This document shows, piece by piece, positions 1 to 8,272 of a DNA stretch of 33,034 bases. The stretch is from Tyzzerella sp. UBA1042 (GTDB lineage Bacteria; Bacillota; Clostridia; Lachnospirales; Anaerotignaceae). Within the stretch, counting starts at the first letter, position 1, and every line of letters begins with the position of its first letter. Both the position numbers and the translations under genes were made by a program. The notes beneath the pieces were generated by a model. The model was given only the letters and a program-made list of their open reading frames with translations, had not been told where the DNA came from and ran no database searches. Location: NCBI GenBank assembly GCA_002316675.1, contig DCDZ01000006.1, positions 33,994 through 67,027 of the forward strand, read 5' to 3'.

Positions 1-532
1 CAAATTTTTTTCCCCGCCGTACCCTTGGCCTTTCCGGCTCCTCCCGGGCTACGGAGGCAACGGGTTTTTCCTTTATGAGGGGCGCTTGGGCAAGAGCGAT
101 TTCCGCCTCCTCCGGAGGTTTGGTTTCAGCCATATAAATACCTTGGCTGGGCTCTCCCTTGGGGCTGGACTCCCCACTGGGATTCCCTTGGGGAGAGGCT
201 TTTTCCCTTGCCGTAATAGGAACCTCGGTTTTGATGGGCCTTTTTTTGGGCCTTCGCGCCCTTCGTTTCTTTTTTTCCCCCATTAGGGTAAACCATAAAA
301 CCTTTACGGTAATTTCTGCAGCCTTACCTTCAAGATAGGTCCCCTTGATGCGGATTAAGCCAAACAGCCAACCCACGGCAAAATCCCCTTTTAGCCGGGC
401 CTTTTTTTCTCCCTTAAAGCGGTATTGGAGGGGACTGATCAAAACCACCGCAAGAAGGCAAAAAAACAGCAGAAGGATGGCCAACAGCAGTATCCCTATG
501 AACTTTACAATCGCCAATAGTATGCCTAACAT
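1..532 (-). CDS. DUF2953-like membrane protein, C-terminus outside window
   Basis: The reading frame opens at an ATG at 532 and stays open to the window edge, so only about 177 N-terminal residues are visible. A strongly hydrophobic segment (residues 3-32, rich in Leu and Ile) is followed by a short basic stretch and a region with the pattern of DUF2953 proteins (SPLQYRFKGEKKARLKG, then VGWLFGLIRIKG). After residue about 88 it becomes a low-complexity linker rich in Lys, Arg, Pro and Glu. The start lies one base after the stop of the DUF1461 gene, which implies translational coupling in one operon. Members of DUF2953 have no established biochemical role. The family call is by pattern only. 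Confidence 0.6.
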   Translation of the reverse strand, partial: MLGILLAIVKFIGILLLAILLLFFCLLAVVLISPLQYRFKGEKKARLKGDFAVGWLFGLIRIKGTYLEGKAAEITVKVLWFTLMGEKKKRRARRPKKRPIKTEVPITAREKASPQGNPSGESSPKGEPSQGIYMAETKPPEEAEIALAQAPLIKEKPVASVAREEPERPRVRRGKKF

Positions 533-533
533 A

Positions 534-1217
534 TCATTCCCCTGTCTTTATTCTCTTTGCCAAAAACTGGGATAACAGCCAGATGCCAAGGGCGCCTGCA
601 AAAAACAGTCCAGCAATCCAAAAAGCGGTATCCCGAAAAAAGCCCTCCGGTACAATGTTGATTAATAAATCTGTTTTGGGATTCAGTATCCAGTCGTCAT
701 TATCAAAAAATATTTGATGAAATAGAACAAAATAACGGTTAAAATTCAGAGCCATCAGGCCCGCCAAGCTCCCCATAAAGGCGAAGAAGGCATAAATGCC
801 CCGTTGGATGCCTTGAAGCAGCAGAGGGCCTTTTTTCAAAAATAACAGCAGAGCGGAAAGGACTAAGGCTATTATTACGGCACCAAGGCGCAGATGCTGT
901 CCCCCCATAAATAACTCTTGCACGTCAACCATATGCTTTTTTTCTTTGTCGTTGAAAAATTCTCTTTGGGTGTTTGCAATGGTGGTGTGGATCACTAAAT
1001 CTTCACGGTCACCCCGCAAGTAGGCCATCATTTCCTCCGTCACGAAAAGTAAATCCTCCATTTCCATCTGCACTGCTTCTGTAACCCCATATTTTCGGTA
1101 TTCTGTTTCATAATACCCTTCCATATGATAGGCCACAAATTCCACAGAGGTAATGAGTACCGCCAGCATCAGCAGGAGCCCGGTGATAACGCCCAGCCCT
1201 TTATAAATGAATTTCAT
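534..1217 (-). CDS. TIGR01906/DUF1461 family integral membrane protein
   Basis: This encodes about 227 residues with a hydrophobic N-terminal segment, an extracytoplasmic-looking loop, and three further hydrophobic segments, the last near the C-terminus. The loop shows the family signature: EEMMAYLRG, then REFFNDKEKKHMVDVQELF. This is characteristic of the TIGR01906 (DUF1461) proteins found widely in Clostridia, whose function is unknown. I chose ATG at 1217 because a GAGAGG ribosome binding site sits seven bases upstream; an in-frame ATG at 1223 and a TTG at 1232 are alternatives. The start overlaps the end of the upstream small gene by 17 bases, and the stop is one base from the next start, so the three genes look co-translated. 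Confidence 0.8.
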   Translation of the reverse strand: MKFIYKGLGVITGLLLMLAVLITSVEFVAYHMEGYYETEYRKYGVTEAVQMEMEDLLFVTEEMMAYLRGDREDLVIHTTIANTQREFFNDKEKKHMVDVQELFMGGQHLRLGAVIIALVLSALLLFLKKGPLLLQGIQRGIYAFFAFMGSLAGLMALNFNRYFVLFHQIFFDNDDWILNPKTDLLINIVPEGFFRDTAFWIAGLFFAGALGIWLLSQFLAKRIKTGE

Positions 1218-1527
1218 TCGCATTCCTCTCAATCCATGTGTGTGGGTTGCATAAATCTTTTTCCCCCTGTACGGCTTCTTCTATTATATAAGCCATGAGG
1301 GAATAGGCTTCTTGTTTTCCGTTGGCAATGCCAACCACCAAGCCATCAGGCGGCGGTAAGCTTCCTTTGCATAATTGCCAGGAAGATATGATTTCATACC
1401 GGTTTTTCAAAACGCTCAACAGGATACAATATAGGCGGGGCATGGGGATGTTTCTCCTTAAGGCATAGACCACCGTTTCCAAATCACTGATGTTTTCCGC
1501 TACAAATAATTCTTTCGCCAATTCCAT
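1201..1527 (-). CDS. hypothetical protein, first gene of the operon
   Basis: A 108-residue soluble protein that I do not recognise. It starts at ATG 1527 behind a strong AAGGAGGG site at a nine-base spacing, and its 3' end overlaps the DUF1461 gene. The sequence is mixed alpha/beta in character with three cysteines and no signal peptide or membrane segment. The good ribosome binding site and the overlap with a conserved gene make it very likely real. Its position suggests a role connected to the two downstream membrane proteins, but nothing in the sequence names one. Confidence 0.7.
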   Translation of the reverse strand: MELAKELFVAENISDLETVVYALRRNIPMPRLYCILLSVLKNRYEIISSWQLCKGSLPPPDGLVVGIANGKQEAYSLMAYIIEEAVQGEKDLCNPHTWIERNANEIHL

Positions 1528-1897
1528 TTGCCCTCACCCTCCTTCCATATCTTAGCAATATTATAGCAGAATAAATGGGAAAAGAAAATACATAATACAC
1601 AGCCGTCAATTTCTACGGCGTGGGCGCCAAAACCGAAAAAAAAGACAGCCTGCGTACTTCTGTGTAAAAATCAGTGATTCTTTTTGTTTTGCTGATAGCA
1701 TCGGAGAGACTTCGCTGCCTCCATGATATCGAAAACAAAAGGGTATATGTAAGATGAAATTCCATAAAGTAAGGGGTTTTTTCAAAAGAATTTTTCGGGA
1801 AAACAGGCGGTAAAAGCAGAAAAGCCCGTTTGCAGAGGTTTCGTAAAAAGCAAGCGGACTTTTTTGCTGTGAGGTTGAAAGGCAATGACAAATACCC
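1528..1897. other. 370-base spacer without a convincing gene
   Basis: An open frame exists on the minus strand (1613-1891), but it lacks a ribosome binding site, begins inside a terminator-like hairpin and has a composition unlike a folded protein. On the plus strand, 1609-1671 reads as an open frame ending NFYGVGAKTEKKDSLRTSV, which could be the tail of a decayed gene or part of an interspersed repeat. I see no RNA gene here apart from the hairpin at 1820-1866. Confidence 0.5.
1820..1866. terminator. Probable bidirectional terminator after the permease genes
   Basis: A 14-base-pair stem (1820-1833 with 1850-1863; one mismatch, one G-T pair) is followed by a T run on the plus strand and by CTTTTCTGCTTTTA on the minus strand. 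It lies about 35 bases past the stop of the minus-strand permease gene. Confidence 0.6.
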
Positions 1898-2068
1898 TTA
1901 GCGCAGTGCCATTTCCAGCTTGGAAATCTGATCGTAAGGATAGTGGTGTAAAAGCTCTTTATATTGGGGCGTTGTCAGCCCCGGTGTTTGGGTATAAATT
2001 GCAATTTTTTCATTCAAATCTGCTTGTATAAATTTTAGCTTTAATTTAGAAAAATCATCCTGATTCAT
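1898..2068 (-). other. Possible independent 56-residue product from an internal start
   Basis: Within the permease frame an ATG at 2068 is preceded by AAAAAAAGGAGGCGAAAGC, one of the best ribosome binding sites in the window. The product would start MNQDDFSKLKLKF and end KLEMALR. It is a small, charged, helix-prone protein with no membrane segment. Either the permease lost its stop codon next to a downstream gene, or both a fused and a free form are made. The family is unknown to me. Confidence 0.4.
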
Positions 2069-2440
2069 GCTTTCGCCTCCTTTTTTTGTTGTTTTCTTTT
2101 TAAAGACCTCGCTGAGACCCATGAGAAATAAAAAGCCGCCGAATACTTTTTTCAGCAGATCGGCATCTAAGGATACAGCCAAAAAAGAACCTGCCGCAGC
2201 CCCTGCAAGGCCGAGAAGGGCTAAGGGCTTTGTGGTTTTCCATAAAACATTTTTGTCTTTTGTGTGGCTGATCAGAGCAACGATGGCCGTGGGAATAAAA
2301 TAAATAAGGTTCACACCCTGCGCCTGATGCTGGTCTAAATGAAGAAGAAAAAGGAGGGCGGGAATTAATATGGTGCCGCCGCCAATGCCCATGCCGCTGA
2401 TAATGCCTGAAATAAAGCCGATGATCACAACCCAAATCAT
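1898..2440 (-). CDS. TauE/SafE (TSUP) permease half with in-frame C-terminal extension
   Basis: This encodes 180 residues. Residues 1-120 form a half-size TauE/SafE (PF01925) permease: an N-terminal hydrophobic segment with the glycine-rich SGMGIGGGTILIPAL motif, then three more membrane segments, ending in a basic KKKTTKKGG stretch. The family moves sulfite, sulfonates or related organic anions; the substrate here cannot be read. Start ATG 2440 overlaps the upstream permease stop (ATGA) and has AAGGAT upstream. The last 56 residues (from Met at 2068) are hydrophilic and unlike TSUP proteins. They begin just after an internal GGAGG site, so this may be a gene fusion or two products. Confidence 0.8.
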   Translation of the reverse strand: MIWVVIIGFISGIISGMGIGGGTILIPALLFLLHLDQHQAQGVNLIYFIPTAIVALISHTKDKNVLWKTTKPLALLGLAGAAAGSFLAVSLDADLLKKVFGGFLFLMGLSEVFKKKTTKKGGESMNQDDFSKLKLKFIQADLNEKIAIYTQTPGLTTPQYKELLHHYPYDQISKLEMALR

Positions 2441-2790
2441 AGTATCATCCTTACTGCCGCGGCAATCATAAACAGCCCGAAAATTCGGTGCAGCCATATG
2501 CCGCTGATTTTAGAGAGCAGCCTTGCTCCCACCAAGCCCCCCACAATGCCCCCTGCCGATGCCCAAAGGGCAATTTGCCATGCGATATCTGTTTTCCAGC
2601 AATAAATTAGGAGAGACAGCAGAGAGAGGGGAAGAATAATGCTGATTGCCGTGGCATGGGCCTTATGCTCCTCCACATCCAAAAAGCGCTCCATGGCAGG
2701 CACAACAATGGTGCCGCCGCCGGAGCCAAACAAACCATTGGCAAACCCGGTGACCAGACCGATGGCTGTTAATTTCCCTTTTTTTTCCAT
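2437..2790 (-). CDS. TauE/SafE (TSUP) permease half, N-terminal partner
   Basis: A 117-residue membrane protein with the TSUP glycine signature NGLFGSGGGTIVVPAM near the N-terminus and roughly four hydrophobic segments. Full-length TauE/SafE proteins have about 250 residues and two such repeats, so this and the next gene each encode one half. The 4-base ATGA overlap supports co-translation and a heteromeric transporter. I chose ATG 2790 (MEKKGKL) behind AAAGGCGG at about ten bases; a GTG at 2799 is possible. Confidence 0.82.
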   Translation of the reverse strand: MEKKGKLTAIGLVTGFANGLFGSGGGTIVVPAMERFLDVEEHKAHATAISIILPLSLLSLLIYCWKTDIAWQIALWASAGGIVGGLVGARLLSKISGIWLHRIFGLFMIAAAVRMIL

Positions 2791-2903
2791 GATAATCACA
2801 CCGCCTTTCTTCGGATAGTATGGCAAAACATACCCAAGAATATGTATAGTTTGGAAAAATTTTTCTTATTTTTCAAAAAATATGGGAATCTTTTTCTATA
2901 GGA

Positions 2904-2934
2904 ATAGGGTGCCGGCAAAAAGCCTGCACCCTAT
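2904..2934 (-). terminator. Hairpin between lipoprotein and permease genes
   Basis: A 13-base-pair stem with one mismatch (2904-2916 and 2922-2934) and a five-base loop lies 25 bases past the lipoprotein stop. No good T tract follows on either strand, so termination may be weak. Confidence 0.45.
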
Positions 2935-2958
2935 GCTAAAAAAGAAACTCTGTTTTTG

Positions 2959-3252
2959 TTAGCTTGCTACGTTGGCGGTGGTGTCACCACTGGCAGTTCC
3001 TGTGGTATTATCCGTCATAGGTCTGCCGTTGTTCACACCATAGCCATCCCAATATGCTGCGCCGCCGGATGCGTAGGTACCGCCATTATAGCCGTTATAG
3101 CCATTGGTATAGCCGTCATAATATCCGGTGTTGTCATAGGTTCTATACCCATAGCCGTCCGTTGCGCCGCCTAAGTTGTTTGCAGATGTGCCACACCCGC
3201 CAAATGCCAGCATTATGGCTGCTAATGCTGCAATAAAACTACACTTTTTCAT
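2959..3252 (-). CDS. Small Tyr/Gly/Asn-rich lipoprotein
   Basis: The 97-residue product begins with a lipoprotein signal peptide: MKK, a hydrophobic core, and the lipobox LAFGGC with the lipidated cysteine at residue 20. The mature part is low complexity, with GY, DGY and NGY repeats (residues about 33-60) and then a Thr/Gly/Ala-rich tail. It would be anchored on the outer face of the membrane. Start ATG 3252 has AAGGAGGG at a seven-base spacing. It is a single-gene unit with a hairpin behind it and malQ diverging on the other side. There is no recognised domain; proteins of this kind are species-specific and their roles unknown. Confidence 0.7.
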   Translation of the reverse strand: MKKCSFIAALAAIMLAFGGCGTSANNLGGATDGYGYRTYDNTGYYDGYTNGYNGYNGGTYASGGAAYWDGYGVNNGRPMTDNTTGTASGDTTANVAS

Positions 3253-3565
3253 AATAAATACCCTCCTTAAGCAAAAAAAATTCTTTGCATTTATATTGTC
3301 TGACGGAAACAAAAAAAAATCCTTCATTTTCACTGGTATTCTGGGGATTTTTTGGCATAAATGCGGATAGTAGCGCTTCTGAAAAACTGCTACAATGTAC
3401 GTTAATATTGAAGCTTCCCATGATAAAGCCGATTCAAAGGTTTTTTACGGGAAAAAAGTATGAAAAAATAAAAAAATACATATGGTAGCAATGAAGCGTA
3501 AGCTTGTATTTTTCAAGCTGTCCCCGTGATTCTCTTTTCAGTTGATCAAAGAAGGAGCTGTTGTA
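3253..3565. other. Divergent promoter region between lipoprotein and malQ
   Basis: No gene is supported in this A/T-rich stretch. A TATAAA hexamer at 3290-3295 (minus) is a -10 candidate for the lipoprotein. For malQ, TACAAT at 3391-3396 is a -10 candidate lying beside an inverted repeat (GTAGC 3370-3374, GCTAC 3389-3393). A small hairpin, AGCTTG/CAAGCT, lies at 3501-3519 in the malQ leader. No convincing -35 partner is visible for either. Confidence 0.4.
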
Positions 3566-5146
3566 ATGTTTCAGACCAGAAAAAGCGGTATTCTTTTACA
3601 CCTTTCTTCTTTCCCATCGCCCTTTGGCATCGGTGATTTTGGGCCGGAAGCCTATTCCTTTGTTCAGAAATTGTTGGCCGCAAAGCAAACCTTGTGGCAA
3701 ATTTTACCCCTTTGCCCTGTGGATGAAGGTGGATCGCCATACCAAAGCACCTCTGCCTTTTCCGGTGAGCCTCTGTATATCAGTCTGGAGTTTTTGGCGC
3801 GGGAGGGACTTCTTTCCGCAGAAGAGGTGGAAAGTGCAAAAAGGGAGAATTTTTCTCATACAGACTATCAGGAAGCAAGGAAAATAAAAAATCCTTTGCT
3901 GAAAAAGGCATATGAAAATTTCAGAAAAGTAAAGCAAACGGAAGCCTATGAAACCTTTCTGGAAAAAAATAAGGAGTGGTTGGAGGACTACGCTCTTTTT
4001 ATTGCATTGAAGGAACATTTTCGGCAAAAAAGGGAAAAAGAGGAAGGGGGTCTTGTACCTTTTCTTTATGAAGCCAAGAATTTTTTGACGGAGGAAAAGG
4101 GGACGGAGTATTTTTATGCCGCCTGCTGGTGCACCTTTCCCAAGGAACTGCGGCAGCGGGAGGAGAAAGCCTTATCTGAATGGAGGGAAACACTGCAGGA
4201 AGAAATCAAGGGGCAGTATTTTTTGCAATATATTTTTCATAAGCAATGGCGTGCATTAAAGAAATATGCCAATGATCATGGCATTCAGATCATAGGGGAT
4301 GTCCCCATTTTTGTTTCCTATGACAGTGCGGAGGTTTGGGCAAATCAAAAGGCGTTTCTGTTGCATCCCTTGGGGTTTCCCAAAGCGGTGGCCGGCGTCC
4401 CTCCTGATTATTTCAGCGAAACGGGACAGCTTTGGGGGAATCCGCTGTATCATTGGAAGTACCAGGAAAAAACCGGATATGCCTGGTGGGTTTCCCGGAT
4501 TGCCAAGGCATTGGAGGATGTGGATATCCTGCGGATAGACCATTTTCGCGGTTTTGAAGCCTTTTGGGAAATTCCCTTTGGCGCAGAGGATGCCCGCGTA
4601 GGAAAATGGACGAAGGGGCCGGGTATGAAGCTGTTTCGCAAGCTGGAGAAGGAGCTTGGCCAATTGCCCTTTATTGCCGAGGATTTGGGCATCATCACCC
4701 CGGAGGTGCAAAAGCTCAGGGAAAAAGCGGGGCTGCCCGGGATGCGTGTGCTGCAGTTTGCCTTTGGCGGGGAGGAAAACCATCCATATCTGCCCCATTC
4801 CTATGACAAAAATACGGTGGTGTATACAGGCACCCATGATAATAATACAACCTTAGGCTGGTATGAAAATGCCGCAGAACAGGAGCAGGATCACTTTAGG
4901 CGCTACATGAATGTGACAGGAGCATCACCCCATTGGGATTTGATCCGCCTTGCCTTTTCTTCTCCGGCGCAAACGGCAATCATCCCCCTACAGGATGTGC
5001 TTGGCCTTGGCGAAAACTACCGCATGAATCAGCCGGGAACAACAAAAGGAAACTGGTCCTTTGCTTTCCAATGGGAGCAATGGGACGAAGGCTGTGTGGA
5101 AGGGCTTCGCTATTTATCTACGCTGTTTGGACGAAATCTGGATTAA
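3566..5146 (+). CDS. malQ: 4-alpha-glucanotransferase (amylomaltase, GH77)
   Basis: A 526-residue cytoplasmic enzyme that moves alpha-1,4-glucan segments between maltooligosaccharides, used in maltodextrin and glycogen metabolism. GH77 landmarks are present: the N-terminal SGILLHLSSFPSPFGIGD, the nucleophile region RIDHFRGFEAFWEIP (around residue 322), the acid/base region IAEDLG (around residue 371) and YTGTHDNNTTLGWY (around residue 420). The length is normal for the bacterial short form. ATG 3566 was chosen over an in-frame TTG at 3542 because GAAGGAG sits ten bases upstream and homologues begin near this Met. No other glycogen or maltose genes are adjacent, so it seems to be transcribed alone. 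Confidence 0.95.
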   Translation: MFQTRKSGILLHLSSFPSPFGIGDFGPEAYSFVQKLLAAKQTLWQILPLCPVDEGGSPYQSTSAFSGEPLYISLEFLAREGLLSAEEVESAKRENFSHTDYQEARKIKNPLLKKAYENFRKVKQTEAYETFLEKNKEWLEDYALFIALKEHFRQKREKEEGGLVPFLYEAKNFLTEEKGTEYFYAACWCTFPKELRQREEKALSEWRETLQEEIKGQYFLQYIFHKQWRALKKYANDHGIQIIGDVPIFVSYDSAEVWANQKAFLLHPLGFPKAVAGVPPDYFSETGQLWGNPLYHWKYQEKTGYAWWVSRIAKALEDVDILRIDHFRGFEAFWEIPFGAEDARVGKWTKGPGMKLFRKLEKELGQLPFIAEDLGIITPEVQKLREKAGLPGMRVLQFAFGGEENHPYLPHSYDKNTVVYTGTHDNNTTLGWYENAAEQEQDHFRRYMNVTGASPHWDLIRLAFSSPAQTAIIPLQDVLGLGENYRMNQPGTTKGNWSFAFQWEQWDEGCVEGLRYLSTLFGRNLD

Positions 5147-5209
5147 AAAATGATGCCTTGGTATGGGGTTCTGGATGTTTCTTTTTCATGAAATCCCTAT
5201 GCCTTAGAA

Positions 5210-5238
5210 TTGCTTTCTTGGCAGATTTATGCTAAAGT
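5210..5238 (+). promoter_or_regulatory. Candidate sigma-A promoter for asnB
   Basis: TTGCTT and TAAAGT are separated by 17 bases, with an extended -10 TG two bases upstream of TAAAGT. It lies 50 bases before the asnB start. The match is only moderate. Confidence 0.4.
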
Positions 5239-5287
5239 TAAGCCTGAATCAAGATACAGAAGCCTAGTATTTGGGAGGAAATAAGTT

Positions 5288-7117
5288 ATGTGTGGTATTT
5301 GCGGTTTCACCGGCTGTTTGGCTGACTCTGAAGAAGTTTTGGAAAATATGAAAAATAAAATCATTCACCGTGGGCCGGATAGCGGAGGATCTTATATCGA
5401 CGACGGTGTTTCCATGGGCTTTCGCCGCCTGAGCATTATAGATTTGGAGGGCGGAGACCAGCCCATTTATAATGAAACAAGGGATATGGTGATTACCTTT
5501 AACGGTGAGATATATAATTATCAGGAATTAAGAGAAGACTTGATTGCCAAGGGTCATGTGATGGGCAGCAATGCCGATACCGAGGTGCTGCTCCATGGCT
5601 ATGAGGAATACGGCGAAGCGCTTCTTCCTAAGCTGCGGGGGATGTTTACCTTTGTGATTTGGGATGCAAAAAATCAAACCTTTTTCGGTGCCAGAGATTT
5701 TTTTGGCATTAAGCCCTTTTATTATGCCTTGCACAACGGACAGATGATTTATGGCTCTGAAATCAAAAGCATTTTGGAATACCCGGGATTTCAGCGGGAG
5801 GTAAACCTGGAGGCCCTGGAAAATTACCTCACATTTCAGTATAGCGTGTTGCCGGAAACCTTTTTTAAGGGTGTATTCCGCTTATTGCCTGCCCATTCCT
5901 TTACCTTTAAAAATGGGGAGCTGAACATCAAACGCTATTGGGAGCCGCAGTTTGAGAATAACGAGCAGAAGTCCTTGGATGAATTCATTGAGGAAATTGA
6001 TGCCGCTATGCAGGATTCTGTGAAAAAGCATAAAATCAGTGATGTGGAGGTGGGCTCTTTCCTTTCCAGCGGTGTGGACAGCTCTTATGTTGCCGCATCC
6101 TTTCATGGAGACAAAACCTTTACCGTGGGGTTTGATTATGAAAAGTATAATGAAATTGACTATGCAAAAGCATTATCGGAAAAAATCGGTATAGAAAACC
6201 ATAGCAAGCTCATTACCACAGAGGAATATTGGGATACCTTGGGAAAGGTGCAGTATCATATGGACGAGCCTTTGGCGGATCCCTCTGCCATTGCCTTATA
6301 TTTTGTAAGCCAAACTGCGGCGAAGTATGTGAAGGTTGCTTTGAGCGGTGAGGGTGCGGATGAATTTTTCGGCGGCTATAATATTTACAGAGAGCCACAT
6401 GACCTGCTGCTTTTGACCCGTCTGCCTAAGCCTGTGCGCAGGGGTTTGGGAGCCATTGCAAAGCGTCTGCCCAAGATGAAGGGGAAAAACTTCCTTCTGC
6501 GTGGAAGTAAGGATTTGGAGGAACGCTTTATCGGCAACGCCTTTATGCTTACCGAGGCGGAGCGGGAACGGATTTTGAAGAACCCTACGGGGAACTATCC
6601 CCATACCCGCTTGACAAAGCCTTTTTATGATAAAGTGAAGGATCAGGATGATGTGACAAAAATGCAATATATTGACATTCATTTTTGGCTGATTGGGGAT
6701 ATTTTGCTCAAGGCAGATAAAATGAGTATGGCCCATTCCTTGGAGGTGCGTGTTCCCTTTTTAGACCGCATGGTGTTTGATGTTGCCCGCACAATCCCCA
6801 CAAAATACAAAGTCAATGCGGAGAATACAAAGTATGCCATGCGTCAGGCGGCCCACCGCTATCTGCCGGATATGGTGGCGGAGAAGAAGAAGCTGGGCTT
6901 CCCCGTGCCCATTCGTATTTGGCTGAAAGAGGAGAAGTATTATCAAATTGTGAAAGAGGCCTTCACCTCGGCGGCGGCCAAAGAATTCTTTAAAACAGAA
7001 GAAATTGTGAAATATCTGGAGGAGCATCGTGTCGGCAAGGCGGATAACAGCCGTAAGATATGGACAATTTTCATGTTTTTGGTTTGGCATAAGCAATATT
7101 TTGAAGAAACCGCATAA
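5288..7117 (+). CDS. asnB: Asparagine synthase, glutamine-hydrolysing
   Basis: A 609-residue cytoplasmic enzyme that makes asparagine from aspartate, ATP and glutamine. The N-terminal nucleophile Cys2 (MCGICGFTG) opens a class II glutaminase domain with RGPDSGG and FNGEIYNYQEL. The synthetase domain carries the ATP-binding PP-loop SSGVDSSYVAA (around residues 259-269) and SGEGADEFFGGY. The start is fixed by Cys2 and a GGGAGGAAA site nine bases upstream. It stands alone between malQ and a convergent transporter gene, with a hairpin terminator after it. No amino-acid-responsive leader such as a T-box is visible in the 140-base upstream gap. Confidence 0.95.
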   Translation: MCGICGFTGCLADSEEVLENMKNKIIHRGPDSGGSYIDDGVSMGFRRLSIIDLEGGDQPIYNETRDMVITFNGEIYNYQELREDLIAKGHVMGSNADTEVLLHGYEEYGEALLPKLRGMFTFVIWDAKNQTFFGARDFFGIKPFYYALHNGQMIYGSEIKSILEYPGFQREVNLEALENYLTFQYSVLPETFFKGVFRLLPAHSFTFKNGELNIKRYWEPQFENNEQKSLDEFIEEIDAAMQDSVKKHKISDVEVGSFLSSGVDSSYVAASFHGDKTFTVGFDYEKYNEIDYAKALSEKIGIENHSKLITTEEYWDTLGKVQYHMDEPLADPSAIALYFVSQTAAKYVKVALSGEGADEFFGGYNIYREPHDLLLLTRLPKPVRRGLGAIAKRLPKMKGKNFLLRGSKDLEERFIGNAFMLTEAERERILKNPTGNYPHTRLTKPFYDKVKDQDDVTKMQYIDIHFWLIGDILLKADKMSMAHSLEVRVPFLDRMVFDVARTIPTKYKVNAENTKYAMRQAAHRYLPDMVAEKKKLGFPVPIRIWLKEEKYYQIVKEAFTSAAAKEFFKTEEIVKYLEEHRVGKADNSRKIWTIFMFLVWHKQYFEETA

Positions 7118-7128
7118 TGCGATATAAA

Positions 7129-7180
7129 AAAGCCCCTTGCTTAAACAGGAAAATGCCTGTAAAAACAAGGGGCTTTCTCT
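7129..7180. terminator. Bidirectional terminator between asnB and the EamA gene
   Basis: Arms 7129-7139 and 7166-7176 pair perfectly over 11 bases (AAAGCCCCTTG), with an inner ACAGG/CCTGT stem. T-rich tails follow on both strands (CTCTTT on plus, TTTTTTATA on minus), fitting the convergent genes on either side. Confidence 0.85.
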
Positions 7181-7197
7181 TTAAAATAAGGGGCTTA

Positions 7198-8106
7198 CTA
7201 GGGCTGTATCTCTTGAGAATTCGGCGGGACCTCCGTCGTCTTGGGTTTTTTTCGTTTCACCTCGGAAAGAAGGACTGCGGAAAAAACAATGAGCCCGCCG
7301 ATGAGCAGCCTTGGTGTAAAGGGGTCTCTGAAAAGAAATACTCCGAAAACAAAGGCAAATAGGCTTTCTGTGGAGAGCAAGATTGCCGTATGGGTATCGG
7401 AGGTATATTTTTGTGCTACGTTTTGCAGGGTATAGGCAACGGCGGTGTTGATGGTTGCCAAATACACCAAAGATAAGACACCCGGTGTGGGGAAAGAAGC
7501 AGGCATCTTTTCCGTAAGCAATGCCGTCGCAAGGGCAAGGGTGCCTGTGGTGAGGTATGAAAAAAAGGACATATGAAGGGGATTGCATTTTCCTGCAAAA
7601 ATCCCTGTCACAACCACAAATATGGCATAGGAGAGGGCAAACCCTAAAGATAACCCATCCCCCAGCTCAATTTTTAATGTCTCATTTAATGTGATCAATC
7701 CAATGCCTGCCAAAACCAAAATGCCCGCAAAAAAAGCATTGAGCTTCGGGCGCTTTTTTAAAATAATCCAAGAGACAAAGGGAACCATGGCGGCATAGCC
7801 CGCTACCAAAAAGGCTTGCTTGGAGGGTGAGGTATAAATTAAAGCAATGACCTGCAAGGGCATGGCAAAGAAAAATAAAACTCCCAGCATGATACCGTAT
7901 TTTATGGCTGCCTTCTCACATCTGCGAATGCTTCTTCCGAAAAATAAAAATATCACAAGGGCCGCAGAAAGAAAGCGTATGGTCAAAATAAAAAAGGTGC
8001 TGAAATGTTCCACAGCAATATCCCCAGCAATAAAACCCCCGCCCCAACAAATTGCCGCCAAAAGCAAGGCCAGATCCGCCAGAAGGGCTTTCTTTTTCTC
8101 CGTCAT
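7198..8106 (-). CDS. EamA (DMT superfamily) transporter
   Basis: About 302 residues with ten hydrophobic segments arranged as two EamA repeats, the standard architecture of drug/metabolite exporters. The N-terminal segment carries the typical AAICWGGGFIAG, and the second repeat has FALSYAIFVVVTGIFAG and AVAYTLQNVAQKYT. It is probably an inner-membrane exporter of small metabolites; the substrate is not readable. I placed the start at ATG 8106 (MTEKKKALL) because GGAG lies eight bases upstream. An in-frame ATG at 8124 adds six residues and has a weaker site. It is transcribed alone, divergently from the alcohol dehydrogenase gene. Confidence 0.85.
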   Translation of the reverse strand: MTEKKKALLADLALLLAAICWGGGFIAGDIAVEHFSTFFILTIRFLSAALVIFLFFGRSIRRCEKAAIKYGIMLGVLFFFAMPLQVIALIYTSPSKQAFLVAGYAAMVPFVSWIILKKRPKLNAFFAGILVLAGIGLITLNETLKIELGDGLSLGFALSYAIFVVVTGIFAGKCNPLHMSFFSYLTTGTLALATALLTEKMPASFPTPGVLSLVYLATINTAVAYTLQNVAQKYTSDTHTAILLSTESLFAFVFGVFLFRDPFTPRLLIGGLIVFSAVLLSEVKRKKPKTTEVPPNSQEIQP

Positions 8107-8141
8107 TTTTTTCATCTCCATCATGGGTCATAATTTTCTTC

Positions 8142-8170
8142 AATATAGCATTTCCTATGGAAAATAGCAA
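8142..8170 (-). promoter_or_regulatory. Sigma-A-like promoter for the EamA gene
   Basis: Read on the minus strand, TTGCTA and TATATT are separated by exactly 17 bases, with TG one base before the -10. It lies about 35 bases before the start codon. Confidence 0.6.
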
Positions 8171-8272
8171 CCCCTATCCTTTTTCGCCGAAAGAAAAATT
8201 ATAATTTACCAAGCCGCCGGGAAGGCTATAGCAAGCAAGGAAATCTTATGCTATAGTAAAAGGGTAAAGCTT

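Noticed and set aside
1613..1891. 92-codon minus-strand open frame
   Set aside because: No ribosome binding site, overlaps a terminator hairpin, and the composition does not look like a folded protein.
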